In this document: positions 21,321-33,334 of the stretch, piece after piece
How the letters are laid out: each line of letters starts with the position of its first letter
Position numbering within the stretch: the first letter of the stretch is position 1
Assembly (NCBI GenBank): GCA_032207245.1
Contig: CM063510.1
Coordinates: forward strand, 159,182,847-159,246,846
Length of the DNA: 64,000 nucleotides
From: Pardosa pseudoannulata
Lineage: Eukaryota; Arthropoda; Arachnida; Araneae; Lycosidae
Direction of reading: 5' to 3'
Notes under the pieces: model-generated
What the model was told of the DNA's origin: nothing
Database searches by the model: none
The model's input: only the letters and a program-made list of their open reading frames with translations
Made by a program: the position numbers and the translations under genes

Positions 21321-23348
21321 TAAAAAGTTATGATTGATTGAAAGTTACAAAATCAAAGTTGGCTCTTATTTTATTGAACTCAAATATTTTGGCATAATGA
21401 GAATATTCTATTATATGATATATAATTAGTAGCTATTGTAACTCCTATATGTCTGTTGTATTTAATATGATAAATGATTTCCTCTTTCTAGTTCTTACAA
21501 TTGAATGTATATATATCATTTTACTATCTAGGAATTTTAAAAAGATGCATATTTTGTTTAACAAAATCCCAGGGTATTTGACACAAATAGTAGTTACTAT
21601 TTAAGGAGTGATTCTCATGAAAACAAAACATTTTAATCTAACATGATTAAACAAGTGTGGGCATATGTGTTGATGTTGGGGAGTCCAAAGTCTGGCTCCC
21701 TTTTACCTTAGCGCCAAGATAAAAGGAGCGTGGTTTACTCGAAGCAAATGAATAGAAAGATTAACAATTCAATTTATAAAATGAGTTATTTTCACAGAAA
21801 TTGGTTCAAAGTGATGCAGCAACGAGTTTTTAGAATATTTTGAGAGAAAAAGTCAGGATTTTAACAGATTGTAAACAGAGACTGTATTTTTAAATATAAA
21901 TTTTCTCAGTATAAGATAAATTTTAGTCTTAGAAATATTTAAAAAAAAATTATTTCAGCAATATAAAAAGTTTTTGGCTTTGATTTTAAAAACTTCAGCT
22001 TAAAAAAAAATTGGTGCATATAACATTTGGAAATAAATATAAAATGCAAAAAATTTCAAAAAGCTTTAAGAAATATTAAATATTTAAAAACACAATTTTG
22101 AAATATTAGACTTTTAAAAGAGTCTTCCGACATTAAATATCTTAAAAAAGAAATATGAGGTATGGACATAAACAACGAAAATTGACAGGTCAGCCCAAGT
22201 GTGAATAGGGATATCAGTCTTCAAGCAATTAAAAATGTTTTGACATGGGGAAAATGTAGATCTTCATGCCAGCTTCCTAAGTTGGCGACTTTGGGCAATA
22301 ATGTACCCTTGCTGGCAAACTCTTTCCTCTCATCCATGATTGGTCCAACCAGTGTTATTTTGAAAATATATAGTTGAATAGAGTAGGTTCAGTTTTTTTC
22401 ACAACTCTTAATCATTATATCCATTAAAATTTTATTTGCACTCTTATTCTTAAAAAAAAAAATATTTTATATCTGTTATTAATATTATAATTGAAAAGAA
22501 ACCATTCTAAATTTAGATTTTAACTTTCCACTTGGAAAAATACATTAACTACACCTTACAAAATAATGTATTTAATACAAAAATGTTGTTTAGGAATAAG
22601 TAACTTATTTATAAAATCAGTTGTGTCATATTTGTAAAAAATTAAAATTCAAATATGCAAGAAGAGTAATAAAAAGAATATTAGGAGAAAACAAGTTAAA
22701 TATGCTTATAAATGAATATATATATATATATATATTTAATGTAATTCTTTATATATATTTAAAGAACTACATTAAAAATTTCTTTTGCAATAAATCCAAG
22801 ACATGATTTTTTTTCTACAAATTTGTGTTTCTTTTATTAATAAATAAGAAAATATTAAATTTTTTTTTATGTATTTACTTGTGTGTGTTATAATACAATA
22901 ATTTTCACTGTTTGCTTTAATCACCTGATATATGTAATAATAATTCAATAGAAGTATTATTATTTCATTATTATTACACATCATTATTTCATTACTATTG
23001 CATTTCTATACAATAGTGATAGAAACGAATTTTCTACTTGAAACATGGTTATCATTTGCTCCAGTACTTGCAGCAGTAAAGCTAAATATCTTCTCCATTT
23101 TATTTGTACATTGTCACAAAAAACGTTTTTTCTACAGAATGTAGAGCAATAAAGAAAATACAATTCTTATCATATCCCTGAAAGAAAAAAAGGGTAAAAA
23201 ATAAAAGTAACCCTCTTAATGACTTTAGTGAGCAGGAAAGATTTCATAGAATGGAGTCATCTTTGGAATAACATTGCAGTTTGATTTATTAGATCTGCAT
23301 AATAGGTTGGTTTACAATCTGGGAAGTAGCTTGTATCTCAACTTTAGG
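21321..23348. other. Intergenic, no gene seen
   Basis: AT-rich sequence with a small TA tract at about 22718. A less AT-rich patch at 21670-21740 (AGTCCAAAGTCTGGCTCCC) and another at 22185-22345 look like old repeat fragments, but I cannot assign them. Short frames at 22621-22984 have no recognisable content. Confidence 0.5.
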
Positions 23349-23356
23349 GCACAAAT

Positions 23357-24671
23357 AGACATGCCAACTACCCTGGAGCAGCTCTGGAGAAATAAGAGAA
23401 TTTGATAACTCTGGAAATTCCTCAGATTGCTCCGGAAAATAAAAAAAAACTTAAACAGCTAAAAGATTACAATTCAGCAATTAAATACAAAGTTTTTCAA
23501 AAAATAATGCTGAATATTACTCTTTTCACACAATAATGCTGTATGTTAAAAGTTTTCAGTGCTGTGCAGAAAAACGAAACTGAATTTAGGTCTAGTATTA
23601 GTAGAACTCTAGAATCTTTGATGATGGAAAAATGGAACTATTTTAATTAGGGTCAATGTTGCTATAAGAAACACTTTTCAGAAAAATAGGTTGTTAAAGC
23701 TAAAAAAGCTACTCATAAATTTTTAAACGCAAAAATTTTAATTTACCTTTTAGAATATACTACTGTGTAAATATTCTAAATTAAATTCAGAAACCAATAA
23801 GATATGTACATGGTTTCCGTGCACCTGGAAAGTTAGGGAAAATCATGGATGTAGACAATGGATTAATTTTGTTATGGAAAGTCTTGATTTTTCAAGTAGA
23901 ATAAGTAAAAGACAGGGATCCGCTAAACTATCGATTAAAAAAAATGCGTTGAATTGTTTAATTCTATTTTTACTTGTCATTTAGCTGAAGTTACTGAGTT
24001 TGGTATTTATGTATTATCCTATTGACCGTATTGCCAAGTAAAATTTGTTCACCAAGGAAACTCAAAGCAAGAAAGCTTAATGGGTGGGTAAATGTATATT
24101 ATTCTGGTTTTTTTTTTCTTAAATTGTAGATAAAAATTTTATTAATATAATAATAATTATTTTTTAATAAAAATTAGTTAAGATTTTTGCACAAAATATA
24201 AATTTATCTCTAGGGATATTGTATATAAACGTTATAGGGTTATATTTGGCTATTTTTCATGGTCACCTGGATAATACCAAAGTACCCTGAATTCAAATTG
24301 GAAACATTTTGATTGAAAAACTGCTATATGATTAAACTTAGGTATGTAGATACAACAATTTATTTTTATGTATGTGAGTTTATTAACACTTATAAAGTAA
24401 GTTTATAGTTTTTTTATGATAAAATTCCTGTAATTTCTCTAAAAGTATATATTTTATTTGTATGTACATCAGAAGTTTTATTTATATATACTTTAACGAA
24501 AGCTTTTTAAAGTCATGGAAAATGATCTGCTAAATCAGGGAAAGTCATGGATTTGAAAAATTTTATTTTGGCAGATACCCTGTATGTACTTATGTATAAT
24601 TTGTAATTAGCATGTCAAAATTTCAAACCCCGCCGTTGCTCCGGACACCTGGCCTGAATGTTGGCATATCT
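23357..24671. mobile_element. hAT-type element, family F4 (AGACATGCCAAC ends), interrupted by a nested F3 copy
   Basis: The element runs from AGACATGCCAACTACCCTGG to GTTGGCATATCT, an inverted repeat, and is flanked by a perfect 8-bp target-site duplication GCACAAAT at 23349-23356 and 24672-24679. Subterminal GCTCTGG/GCTCCGG motifs recur near both ends. The F3 element at 23809-24582 sits inside it, so the F4 host is about 540 bp without the insert. A second F4 copy in opposite orientation is at 61197-62984. No transposase frame is visible. Confidence 0.88.
23809..24582 (+). mobile_element. Family F3 element, copy B, nested in F4
   Basis: 774 bp, near-identical in layout to 10209-10969, from CATGGTTTCCGTGCACCTGG to GCAGATACCCTG. 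TATGTAC occurs immediately at the left boundary and again after the right end, a 7-8 bp target duplication in the same register as copy A. The insertion splits the F4 host, so F3 moved after F4 at this site. Confidence 0.8.
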
Positions 24672-24698
24672 GCACAAATTATATCTCATTAACCCATT

Positions 24699-24993
24699 TT
24701 AATCCACTGTCTTATTCAGAGGACAAATGAAAAATAGCAAGTGGAAATCAGTATTTATTTGTTGGGAATATTTTATCAGCTGGAATATGTAGAGGTTTGT
24801 TTTAGCTTCTGCTATAGTTATGTACCTCCTGTCCATCACAACAGTGTAGAAACTCTTCTTATTTCCTGCTTTAGTGAGCACAGTTTTTGTCTTCTTTTTG
24901 TGGTTGCAGAAATCCTTTTCAGTTTGCTTCAGACACTTAGCTGGGTATTTTGTACGTAAGAGTACTCTTTCTTTATTATGCTGGTGGTTAAAG
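24699..24993 (-). other. Unexplained ~98-codon open stretch, possible coding remnant
   Basis: Immediately right of the F4 target duplication, the minus strand stays open for almost 300 bases with a composition less random than its neighbours. It reads through KYPAKCLKQTEKDFCNHKKK and KAGNKKSFYTVVMDRRYI, Lys-rich with mixed hydrophobics. There is no ATG near its start, no clear splice sites and no family I recognise. It could be an exon, a decayed gene or a chance frame. A different frame on the plus strand is also open for 72 codons, which weakens the case. Confidence 0.2.
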
Positions 24994-26560
24994 TTTTGAT
25001 ACTAATAGGTAAGTTGTAGTGCATTATTTTTAGTGGGACGATATACATGCAATTAATGCGCTATTTCTAGCTTTATAACTATAACAGCATACTGCAGGAA
25101 ATGCGGTAAAATATTTTGTCAGGCTTGCTTTAGACCTTTTAACCAAGTTTAGTGTTATACTCAACTAAATATGGAACTCTTAAAGTGAATAATGAAGTAT
25201 TATATAAACATTGTAAAAGTTTGTAGATTGGAATTACTTTTCACTAATAAAGAGAACTCTAAAATCGCTAAGAGCAAATTTTATCCCCTTGATACCAATG
25301 TCGTATGTGGAGGACAGGTTAAATTTCCTATATAAAAAATTCAAAAATTTCAAATTCTGTTATGTTTAGTCTATTTAGGTTTAATATACTTCAGAAAGTA
25401 CAATTATTCTCAAATTTGAACATAAATTTGAAATAATTTGGGATAAAGTAGGTTAAACATGACATAATTTGTAGTCATTTTTTATTGTAAAAAACGGAGT
25501 GCATGTTATGGATGAGTAAATATGGTTCTTATTTCTTTTTACTCTTAAATTTTTGTTTAAAATTGTCATGTAAGGAAGAGACCACAAAGATGTTATTTGA
25601 GAAAAATATATAAAACTATAGTTGCTATTGAGTATACTAATAAGTATAATAAGCAGGATTGATAAAAAATCATGATTTTTTTTAAAAAGATAAAAAAAAT
25701 CATGATTTTTTTTTAAAAGATAAAAAAAAAATCTGATTTTTTTTAAAATTTAAATCAGATTTTTTTTATTTAAATAGCATTTTTGAAATTGCTCTGGTAT
25801 TTACAATATATAATAGTGTCTCGATATGGGTTATAGTGAATAACAGTCACAGAATAATAAATTTTTGATGTAGACCCAAAAACATTGATAGATATAAAAA
25901 ACTAGTAAGGGATTTTATATTTATATTATCATTTAACATTGTTATGGCATTTTAAAAAACTGCTTGCATAGATAAAATTTAAACAATTCTTTTTTATATT
26001 TCTGAGGCATCAATTTTAAACCTTGTGTTACTGTTACAAAGAACTTGAACAGATAAAATTTATGCATTGATTGTTTTATTATTTAGAATTTTCAAAATGC
26101 CATGTGTGCATAAAAATATAAGCACTGCAACTTAAAAGTGTAAAATATGCCTAATTCTAAAATATTTTGAAATCTTTCATATTTCAGAGACCTATTTATT
26201 TATTATTTTATGTTATGTAATTACTGCCCATTAACATCTCAGAGGAACTAGTCATCATACACTTCTATGCAACGGATACAATACTTAATATGTAGTGTTG
26301 AGATATATTCTCATCTATTTATTGTTGCATATTGCATACATAACACTTCTATGCAATTATTACAGTTTCATATTATTACATGAATTTTCAAATTGTTTCA
26401 GAACAGGAATGTTTTATAAAAAAAATCTTATGTCAAACTCAATTTAACACTATTTTACTTTACAATCAACTTCGTCCATTTATAATAGAACATGATATAA
26501 ATCTGAAAGACAAATTTTCTAATCTATAGATTAAAACCTATTAAATTAAAAACTTTTCCA
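24994..26560. other. Intergenic, no gene seen
   Basis: Very AT-rich. The only structure noted is the palindromic A/T block at 25660-25770, listed separately. Confidence 0.5.
25660..25770. repeat. Imperfect tandem/palindromic A/T block
   Basis: AAATCATGATTTTTTTT occurs twice, followed by AAATCTGATTTTTTTT and its inverse AAATCAGATTTTTTTT, separated by AAAAGATAAAA spacers. The block could fold on itself over most of its length. Confidence 0.7.
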
Positions 26561-26576
26561 TTTTATATTGGAAATG

Positions 26577-26735
26577 GATATGGCTCTTCTTTGATACTGA
26601 AGTCCAAGGGTTCAAATCCTGCTGCTGGCATGGATATTTGTATCTTTTCAGAATTAGTTTTAAGCATAGACCCAGTCTTTTTAGCTTTTGTGTAGCAAAA
26701 AAGTAGACTGCAAGGCTTCTAACCAAACAAAACAA
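26577..26735 (+). mobile_element. tRNA-derived SINE, family A, degraded copy
   Basis: The pol III B box GGGTTCAAATCC lies at 26608-26619, preceded by a tRNA-like segment and followed by GGCATGGATATTTGTATC, TTTTAAGCATAGACCCAGTC and AAGTAGACTGCAAGGCTTCT. These blocks match, in order, the reverse complement of the better-preserved copy at 63651-63834. The A box is poorly preserved. Confidence 0.65.
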
Positions 26736-26967
26736 TTGACATGTATCAACCTGATTAAATGTTATACAGCTGAAAATTTCAAAATAAAATATTGTTTCTA
26801 AATAAATATTGAATTGGCTTAAAGCATAAGCCCAGTCTTTTTAGCTTTTGTGTAGTAAAAAAGTAGACTGCAGGGCTTCTAATCAAACAAAACAATTGAC
26901 ATTATGTATCAACCTGATTAAATGTTATACAGCTGAAAATTTCAAAATAAAATATTGGTTCTAAATA
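26651..26967. repeat. Direct tandem duplication, period 160 bp, containing SINE tail
   Basis: Unit 1 (26651-26810) and unit 2 (26811-26967) both start GAATT and carry CCCAGTCTTTTTAGCTTTTG at 26671 and 26831. They continue in parallel through AACAAAACAATTGACA and ATGTTATACAGCTGAAAATT. The 3' part of the SINE at 26577 is thus doubled. Confidence 0.9.
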
Positions 26968-27075
26968 TGCACATAATTTCAGTTGATGGTATTTTTGGAT
27001 GCATTTAGTTTTATTTGTACAGCAAAGGATTGAGATATTTTGAATAGATTTTGGTATGAATTTGAGTACTATGAT

Positions 27076-27234
27076 CTACTGTTTTGCTACATGAAGATTA
27101 TTGTGACTGAGACCTATGCTCAAAGCCATTTTCAAACTGCTATGAACATCCATGGCATCAGCAGGACTTAAACCTGCGACTGCATTACAGTACTGAAAAG
27201 AAGCATTCTACTGTTTGGCCATTGTTCAGCTTTG
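27076..27234 (-). mobile_element. tRNA-derived SINE, family A, degraded minus copy
   Basis: ATGAACATCCATGGCATCAG followed by GGACTTAAACCTGCGACTGC and TTTGGCCATTGTTCAGCT matches the order of the family A copies at 48838-49021 and 63651-63834. The B box appears as its complement (GGACTTAAACC, degraded). Confidence 0.65.
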
Positions 27235-28767
27235 AATAGAATTTAATTTGTGTTTTACAAAAACTTAAAATGCCCTCTCATTTTAATCTATACTGTTAGT
27301 ACTAATAGCAAGTTATTTAATTTTCAAAGTTGTTGATATGGATCTAAAACAAGAATGTTAAATTATGGCCTTAATGAATGGCTATGGTGCATAATGAATA
27401 ACTTTGCCGCCCACCCAAACATAAAATGTTTAGCAAAAATATGAATACAATTCTTTCATCAAATCAGTACCGAATAAGAAAAATCAAGATCCAGTGCAGA
27501 TTTGCAGAAAAAGTTTAGGGATGTCTAAGTTAGGATGCTTAGAAAGAAAACTTACTAAGTTAGATATTTTAGTTAGAATGCCTAAATTTTACAAATATTT
27601 ACCATTCAGGTTTAAAAATACTCAAAAATTTGTATATGAAATTATTTGCATGTTTGGAAGTACTTATTAGTGAGAGTAGTTGTTTGCTCTTATATAAATA
27701 AGTCTCCTATGAAATTCAGAATTACTGATATTCATCTTACTTCAGTTTTAAGATTATGAGAAGATATCTCCTAAAGTAGAAAGACTGGTGGTAGAGAAGA
27801 AGTACAAAGTTCCAGGAAAAGAAACATTGTTTTACTTTGTCCTTACATTATTGAATAATTTTATCTTTTCTTTATATTGTTCTACTTAGTAAAAACCTGC
27901 ACTTCTATAAATTTTGAAATTTTAATTTTTGTGGCCCACATAAGCTTGACCTTTATTTGCCCTGTGTTAATTCTTGAGTTTACATGCTTGATCTGAACAA
28001 TAAATAGTTCTACTTAAATTTCCTGAATTACAGTTGAATGAAGATATCAATATCTTAAAGTCAAAATACATATTTACTTAGGCATTTACAATTCTGTCAT
28101 TAGCTATAGCACAAGAGAGATAAAAAGTAAGCATTTAATTGAATGTCATGTAACAAATGGTAACATCTGTTAGATCCTAAGGCAATATGTGAGCAATCAT
28201 CTGTTATGTTCTTATGTTCAAATACGTGCTTTCATAAAAAAGAACAACAAAATAGAATTTGGAAATTAGAAATAAAAACAGCTAATTTTGTTACTGAAAA
28301 TAAAAAATTTGCTTTTGAGGTAAAAATAGATTATGTATACATACACACATTAGGAAATGTCTGATTTGCTGCGGGAAAGAGAATCTTGAAGGTATATGCT
28401 GCACACCTTCAAGGTACTGAGAGGAAAAAAAAATCTTACATATTTAAGCCTTTAACAACCTTGTATATATACACAATACTGCCAGATTCAACTGAAAAAT
28501 CTAAGGTTTCTCATTCTTCTTGCACTACAGCTTATAACTAGTCAAAACTGTTAGTTTAAATAACATTCTGCCATTTTCATCTATTCGGTACTATGGCCCT
28601 CCAGTTTATTACACCAATCGTCTTCAAGTCCTTCTCAATTGCATCCAGCACCCCTTTTTCTGACTTAGAGAATGTTACTTTTTATGACTAAGTTTTTGCT
28701 AAAAAGATATAATTAGGCAGAAAACAAAATCTCAAGACATGAACTGTCTGACTGACTAAGTTATATT
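27235..28767. other. Intergenic, no gene seen
   Basis: AT-rich with no recognisable exon. A near-palindrome at about 28384-28415 (CTTGAAGGTATATGCTGCACACCTTCAAG) is the only local structure. Confidence 0.5.
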
Positions 28768-28772
28768 GTTGT

Positions 28773-29128
28773 TATTGTCTTATGTCACTTGGTCAAACCA
28801 AGCATGATTGAGCCAGAGGCTACTTGCATTAAGGCAAAGGGGTGTACCTTTCATTTTTAACAAGCACCACAAGTGTGAAATTTCAACTTATGCTCAAGTG
28901 GGTCTGCATAATTTTGAAATGGGAACCAAGCAGAAGACCCACAGGGCTGGCCAGCCACCCCCAGAGGTATTGATTATGAACTAAGAGGACATTGTGACCA
29001 CGAAACTATTTTACATGTCCCAGTCATCTTTAATGAACATGGCAGGTCTTAGGTTGGCTAGGGCTCAGAACCTGTAACCTCCAGTTACGAAAGCGTTGCC
29101 TTTTGCCGACTGAGCTACCATGACTAAC
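28773..29128 (-). mobile_element. tRNA-derived SINE, family B
   Basis: Read on the minus strand it begins with a tRNA-like head containing GGTAGCTCAGTCGGCAAAAG (A box) and GGTTACAGGTTCTGAGCCC (weak B box). A unique body follows, ending in TTGGTTTGACCAAGTGACAT. A headless relative with the same body (CCCCCAGAGGTAT, AAGGCA..., TGTGCCTTTCATTGTTAAC) is at about 58350-58640. The cloverleaf acceptor stem does not pair well, so it is a SINE, not a tRNA gene. Confidence 0.7.
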
Positions 29129-29489
29129 TAAGTTATATATGTAGTCTTAATATAGTCATACTGATAAAAGTAAAAGTGGGCACCTTCTAAATTGCAAAAA
29201 AGATATTTAAGATTTAATGTTAAGATTTCTTTTTCCCATAATGAAGTCACCACAGGAAGAGAGTTATGGAGCTGTAGTGTTTGGATTTTATGTTTTGAAA
29301 TTGTAAATAGATGGGCTATTCTTCTTCAGCGTGATACATTATTGGAAGAAGTGGGGAAGTCTGAAGAGATTTGAGAGAGTAAGCATCTACCGAGTAGAGC
29401 TGTTCATTAGGTGAATAAATTTTTTTTCTAAATAAAGTTTCCTTAACCAAGAGGTTTTCAGTCAGAAAACATCCAAAACACCAAAAACT

Positions 29490-30241
29490 GAAAATAGTAA
29501 AATTTTTCAAATCCATTACTTTTCATGACTTTCCCTGATTTAGTGGATCATTTTCCATGACTTTAAAAAGCTTTCGTTAAAGTATATATGAATAAAACTG
29601 CTGATGTACATACAAATAAAATATATGCTTTTACAGAAATTTTATCATATAAAACTATAAACTTACTTTATAAGTGTTAATAAACGCACATACATAAAAA
29701 TAAATTGTTGTATCTACATACCTAAGTTTAATCATATAGCAATTTTTCAATCAAAATGTTTCCAATTTGAATTCAGGGTACTTTGGTATTATCCAGGTGA
29801 CCATGAATAATAGCCAAATATAACCCTATAACGTTTATATACAATATCCCTAGAGATAAACTTATATTTTGTGCAAAAATCTTAACTAATTTTTATTAAA
29901 AAATAATTATTATTATATTAATAAAATTTTAATCGACATTTTAAGAAAAAACGAGAATAATATACATTTACCCACCCATTAAGCTTTCTTGCTTTGAGTT
30001 TCCTTGGCGAACAAATTTTACTTGGTAATATGGTCAATAGGATAATACATAAATACCAAACTCAGTAACTTCAGCCAAATGACGAGTAAAAATAGAATTA
30101 AACAATTCAATGCAGTTTTTTTAAATCAGTAGTTTAGCGGATCCATGACTTTGACTCATTTTACTTAAAAATTCAAGACCTTCCATGACAAAATTAATCC
30201 ATTGTATAAATCCATGATTTTCCAGGTGTGCAGAAACCATG
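29490..30241 (-). mobile_element. Family F3 element, copy C (inverted, one end lost)
   Basis: The reverse complement of 10209-10969 from CATGGTTTCTGCACACCTGG (at 30241 reading down) to about 29517, where the terminal GGCAGATACCCTG is replaced by unrelated sequence. It is older or truncated relative to copies A and B. Its intact end overlaps the start of the duplication at 30197. Confidence 0.75.
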
Positions 30242-31580
30242 AATATACTAATAATTTTAAAAGTCTACTTAAAATAATAAATTTTCAAAATGCATTCCTT
30301 TAATACACTTTCAACTTTGAGAATGGCAAAAATTCTCACAAAGCTGTAAAACTTATTAAGCTATATTTTAATAAATAGTAAAATTATGCTAGCTTTTCAT
30401 CAAATTTAATTTGAATATTTTGTTAAAGAACATTTAAAAACTAGTTAAAAATTAAATATCAAATTTAAAAATAAATTTCTATATAATTGCCAAATAGTTG
30501 ATTTTCCATGCTCATATTACTTTTTTGCTACACAGCAAGATTCAAACCTATGAAGTATACCTAAAGGTATTTCCCTACTGATTCAGACACTGAGTTTTGA
30601 TTTACCCATGACAACAAAAGTGCCAAGGTTAGCACAATTTGCTTCCCTCTAGATTTGCAGTCTGATACAAATTTATTTTGATTACCCTTTATTCAGAATC
30701 ATGCAATATAATCTCCTTGCTCAGCTTTCTCAAGCTGTTACTAGATATTTGTTTAAAAATCAAGTAAAATTCAGGGAACTAATTTTCATTAAGGAGAGGC
30801 TACATCCCTATAAAGGTGTGCAATCTTTTGCTTAATAATTTAACTTTTCTTTCAAAAATCCAGTAAGTCATAGGCATGTCTCCTTTACATGGAAATATTA
30901 AAGTTGCACAAGTAATTTAAATCGATGTATAAATGAAAGATGCAACATGAATAGAAGTTTTTCTTACATGTAAACTAGGTTGAAAAAGTATCTAAATGAT
31001 ATGCATTTTAAAATTAATATTCCCTTGAGAAAATAACATTCTTTAAACATGTTTCATAAAATATACTTAAAAAAAAAAAAAAAATCCTTAACTTGTTTTC
31101 TTTGAAGTTGTTATAAATAATTTTACGTGAAATTCAAAAGGTTGGGAAAATTTCCCAGATATATAACTGCAGAAAACAAGGTTTGAAGCACTATCAAATC
31201 TTTTCTTTAAATAACGAGAGCTCATTTAATACTGTTTAGAAATAATGTTAATTTTCCATACTATAAAGTGTGTATATGTACAAAGTTTAGAAAATTACAA
31301 GGAAAGTACTGTAGATTATTTTAAAGGGAATCTCCAGAAAATACTTGAAATAAATATGTTAAGAGGGATGCAAGAACAACATTGGCTAACATTTCAGATT
31401 GGGAGAATCAAATAACATATATATATACTTAGATGCTAAACAATTTAAAAGGATTAAAAATCTTACACTTAAAATTTTTTCTTTAAATAAAGAGGAAGCA
31501 TTTGGATTTTTCTTCTTTTGTTTATGAATCTGGTCAGTCTCTTGACAAGAATACTTTTATCCACATAAATAGAAAAAAAC
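30197..31580. repeat. Segmental direct duplication, unit 1
   Basis: 1,384 bp repeated in direct orientation as unit 2 (31599-33334). Compared with unit 2 it lacks the 270-bp TIR-bounded insert and about 80 further bases. The last 500 bases of the two units look almost identical, while the first half shows scattered substitutions and indels. Confidence 0.92.
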
Positions 31581-31598
31581 CAGGTGTGCAGAATTTTG

Positions 31599-33334
31599 AT
31601 CCATTGTATAAATCCATGATTTTCCAGGTGTGCAGAAACCATGAATATACTAATAATTTTAAAAGTCTACTTAAAATAATAAATTTTCAAAATGCATTCC
31701 TTTAATACACTTTCAACTTTGAGAATGGCAAAAATTCTCACAAAGCTGTAAAATTTATTAAGCTATATTTTAATAAGTAGTAAAATTATGCTAGCTTTTC
31801 ATTAAATTTAATTTGAATATTCTGTTAAAAGATTAGTTTGTTAAAAAACTAGTTAAAAATGAAATAATTTCAAATTTAAAAATAAATTTCTATACAATTG
31901 CTAAATAGTTGATTTTCAGTACTCATATTACTTTTTTGCTACATAGGAAGATTCAAACCTATGAAGTATACCTAAAGGTATTTCCTACTGATTCAGACAC
32001 TGAGTTTGCCCATGACAACAAAAGTGCCAAGGTTAGCACAATTTGCTTCACTCTAGATTTGCAGTCTGATATAAATTTATTTTGATTACACACTTTATTC
32101 AGGATCATGCAATATAATCTCCTTGCTCAACTGTAATGTAGGCTCCACACTATGGCCAGTTTTTCACCACTTCCTGATGGTGATCTCGAACGATGGCTCA
32201 TGGGTTGCATCCACACGCTGGGCCACTAAATGAGCTGAGTGCATTGATTCGTCCATAGGTTCTACTTCGCATCTCGCTGCCTTTGATCTCTGGAGAAAAA
32301 CCGCTTCTGAAGCCATCGTCCGGCAAGGCTATTTTATCGTCTGCCACGGTAAACCAAAGCCCCTCCAGACGGTGGTGATGGCTTGCAGTGGACCATAGTG
32401 TGGAGGCGCCTTTACAAGATAGATATTTGTTTAAAAATCAAGGAAAATGCACATAGGCATAAAATTCTGAAAAAAGTACACTGATACTTCTCAAAATTTT
32501 GTGACTTATCACAAACTAACATTTCAAGGAATTACTAAATTTTGATTAAGGAGAGGCTACATCCCTAAAGGTTTGCAATCTTTTGCTTAATGATTTAACT
32601 TTTCTTTCAAAAATCCATTAAGTCAAAGGCATGTCCCTTTTACATGGAAATATTAAAGTTGCATAAGTAATTTAAATCAATGTATAAATGAAAGATGCAA
32701 AGTGAATAGAAGTTTTACTTACATGTAAACTGGGATGAAAAAATATCAAAATAACACGCATTTTAAAATTAATATTCCCTTGAGAAAATAATATTCTCCA
32801 AACATGTTTCATAAAATCTACTTAAAAAAAAAAAAAAATCCTTAACTTGTTTTCTTTGAAGTTGTTATAAATAATTTTACGTGAAATTCAAAAGGTTGGG
32901 AAAATTTCCCAGATATATAACTGCAGAAAACAAGGTTTGAAGCACTATCAAATCTTTTCTTTAAATAACGAGAGCTCATTTAATACTGTTTAGAAATAAT
33001 GTTAATTTTCCATACTATAAAGTGTGTATATGTACAAAGTTTAGAAAATTACAAGGAAAGTACTGTAGATTATTTTAAAGGGAATCTCCAGAAAATACTT
33101 GAAATAAATATGTTAAGAGGGATGCAAGAACAACATTGGCTAACATTTCAGATTGGGAGAATCAAATAACATATATATATACTTAGATGCTAAACAATTT
33201 AAAAGGATTAAAAATCTTACACTTAAAATTTTTTCTTTAAATAAAGAGGAAGCATTTGGATTTTTCTTCTTTTGTTTATGAATCTGGTCAGTCTCTTGAC
33301 AAGAATGCTTTTATCCACATAAATAGAAAAAAAC
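31599..33334. repeat. Segmental direct duplication, unit 2
   Basis: Starts ATCCATTGTATAAATCCATG, the terminal 40 bases of F3 copy C, and ends CACATAAATAGAAAAAAAC like unit 1. The 18-base junction (31581-31598) contains CAGGTGTGCAGAA, another piece of the F3 terminus, so the duplication breakpoint lies in transposon sequence. No gene is contained. Confidence 0.92.
32141..32410. mobile_element. Short GC-richer TIR element (MITE-like) inserted in duplication unit 2
   Basis: 270 bp bounded by GGCTCCACACTATGGCC and the inverse GGACCATAGTGTGGAGGCGCC (about 16-bp inverted repeats). It is absent from unit 1, which acts as an approximate empty site. Its base composition is close to balanced, in strong contrast to the surrounding DNA. 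No target duplication could be fixed because the flank is also altered. Confidence 0.7.
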
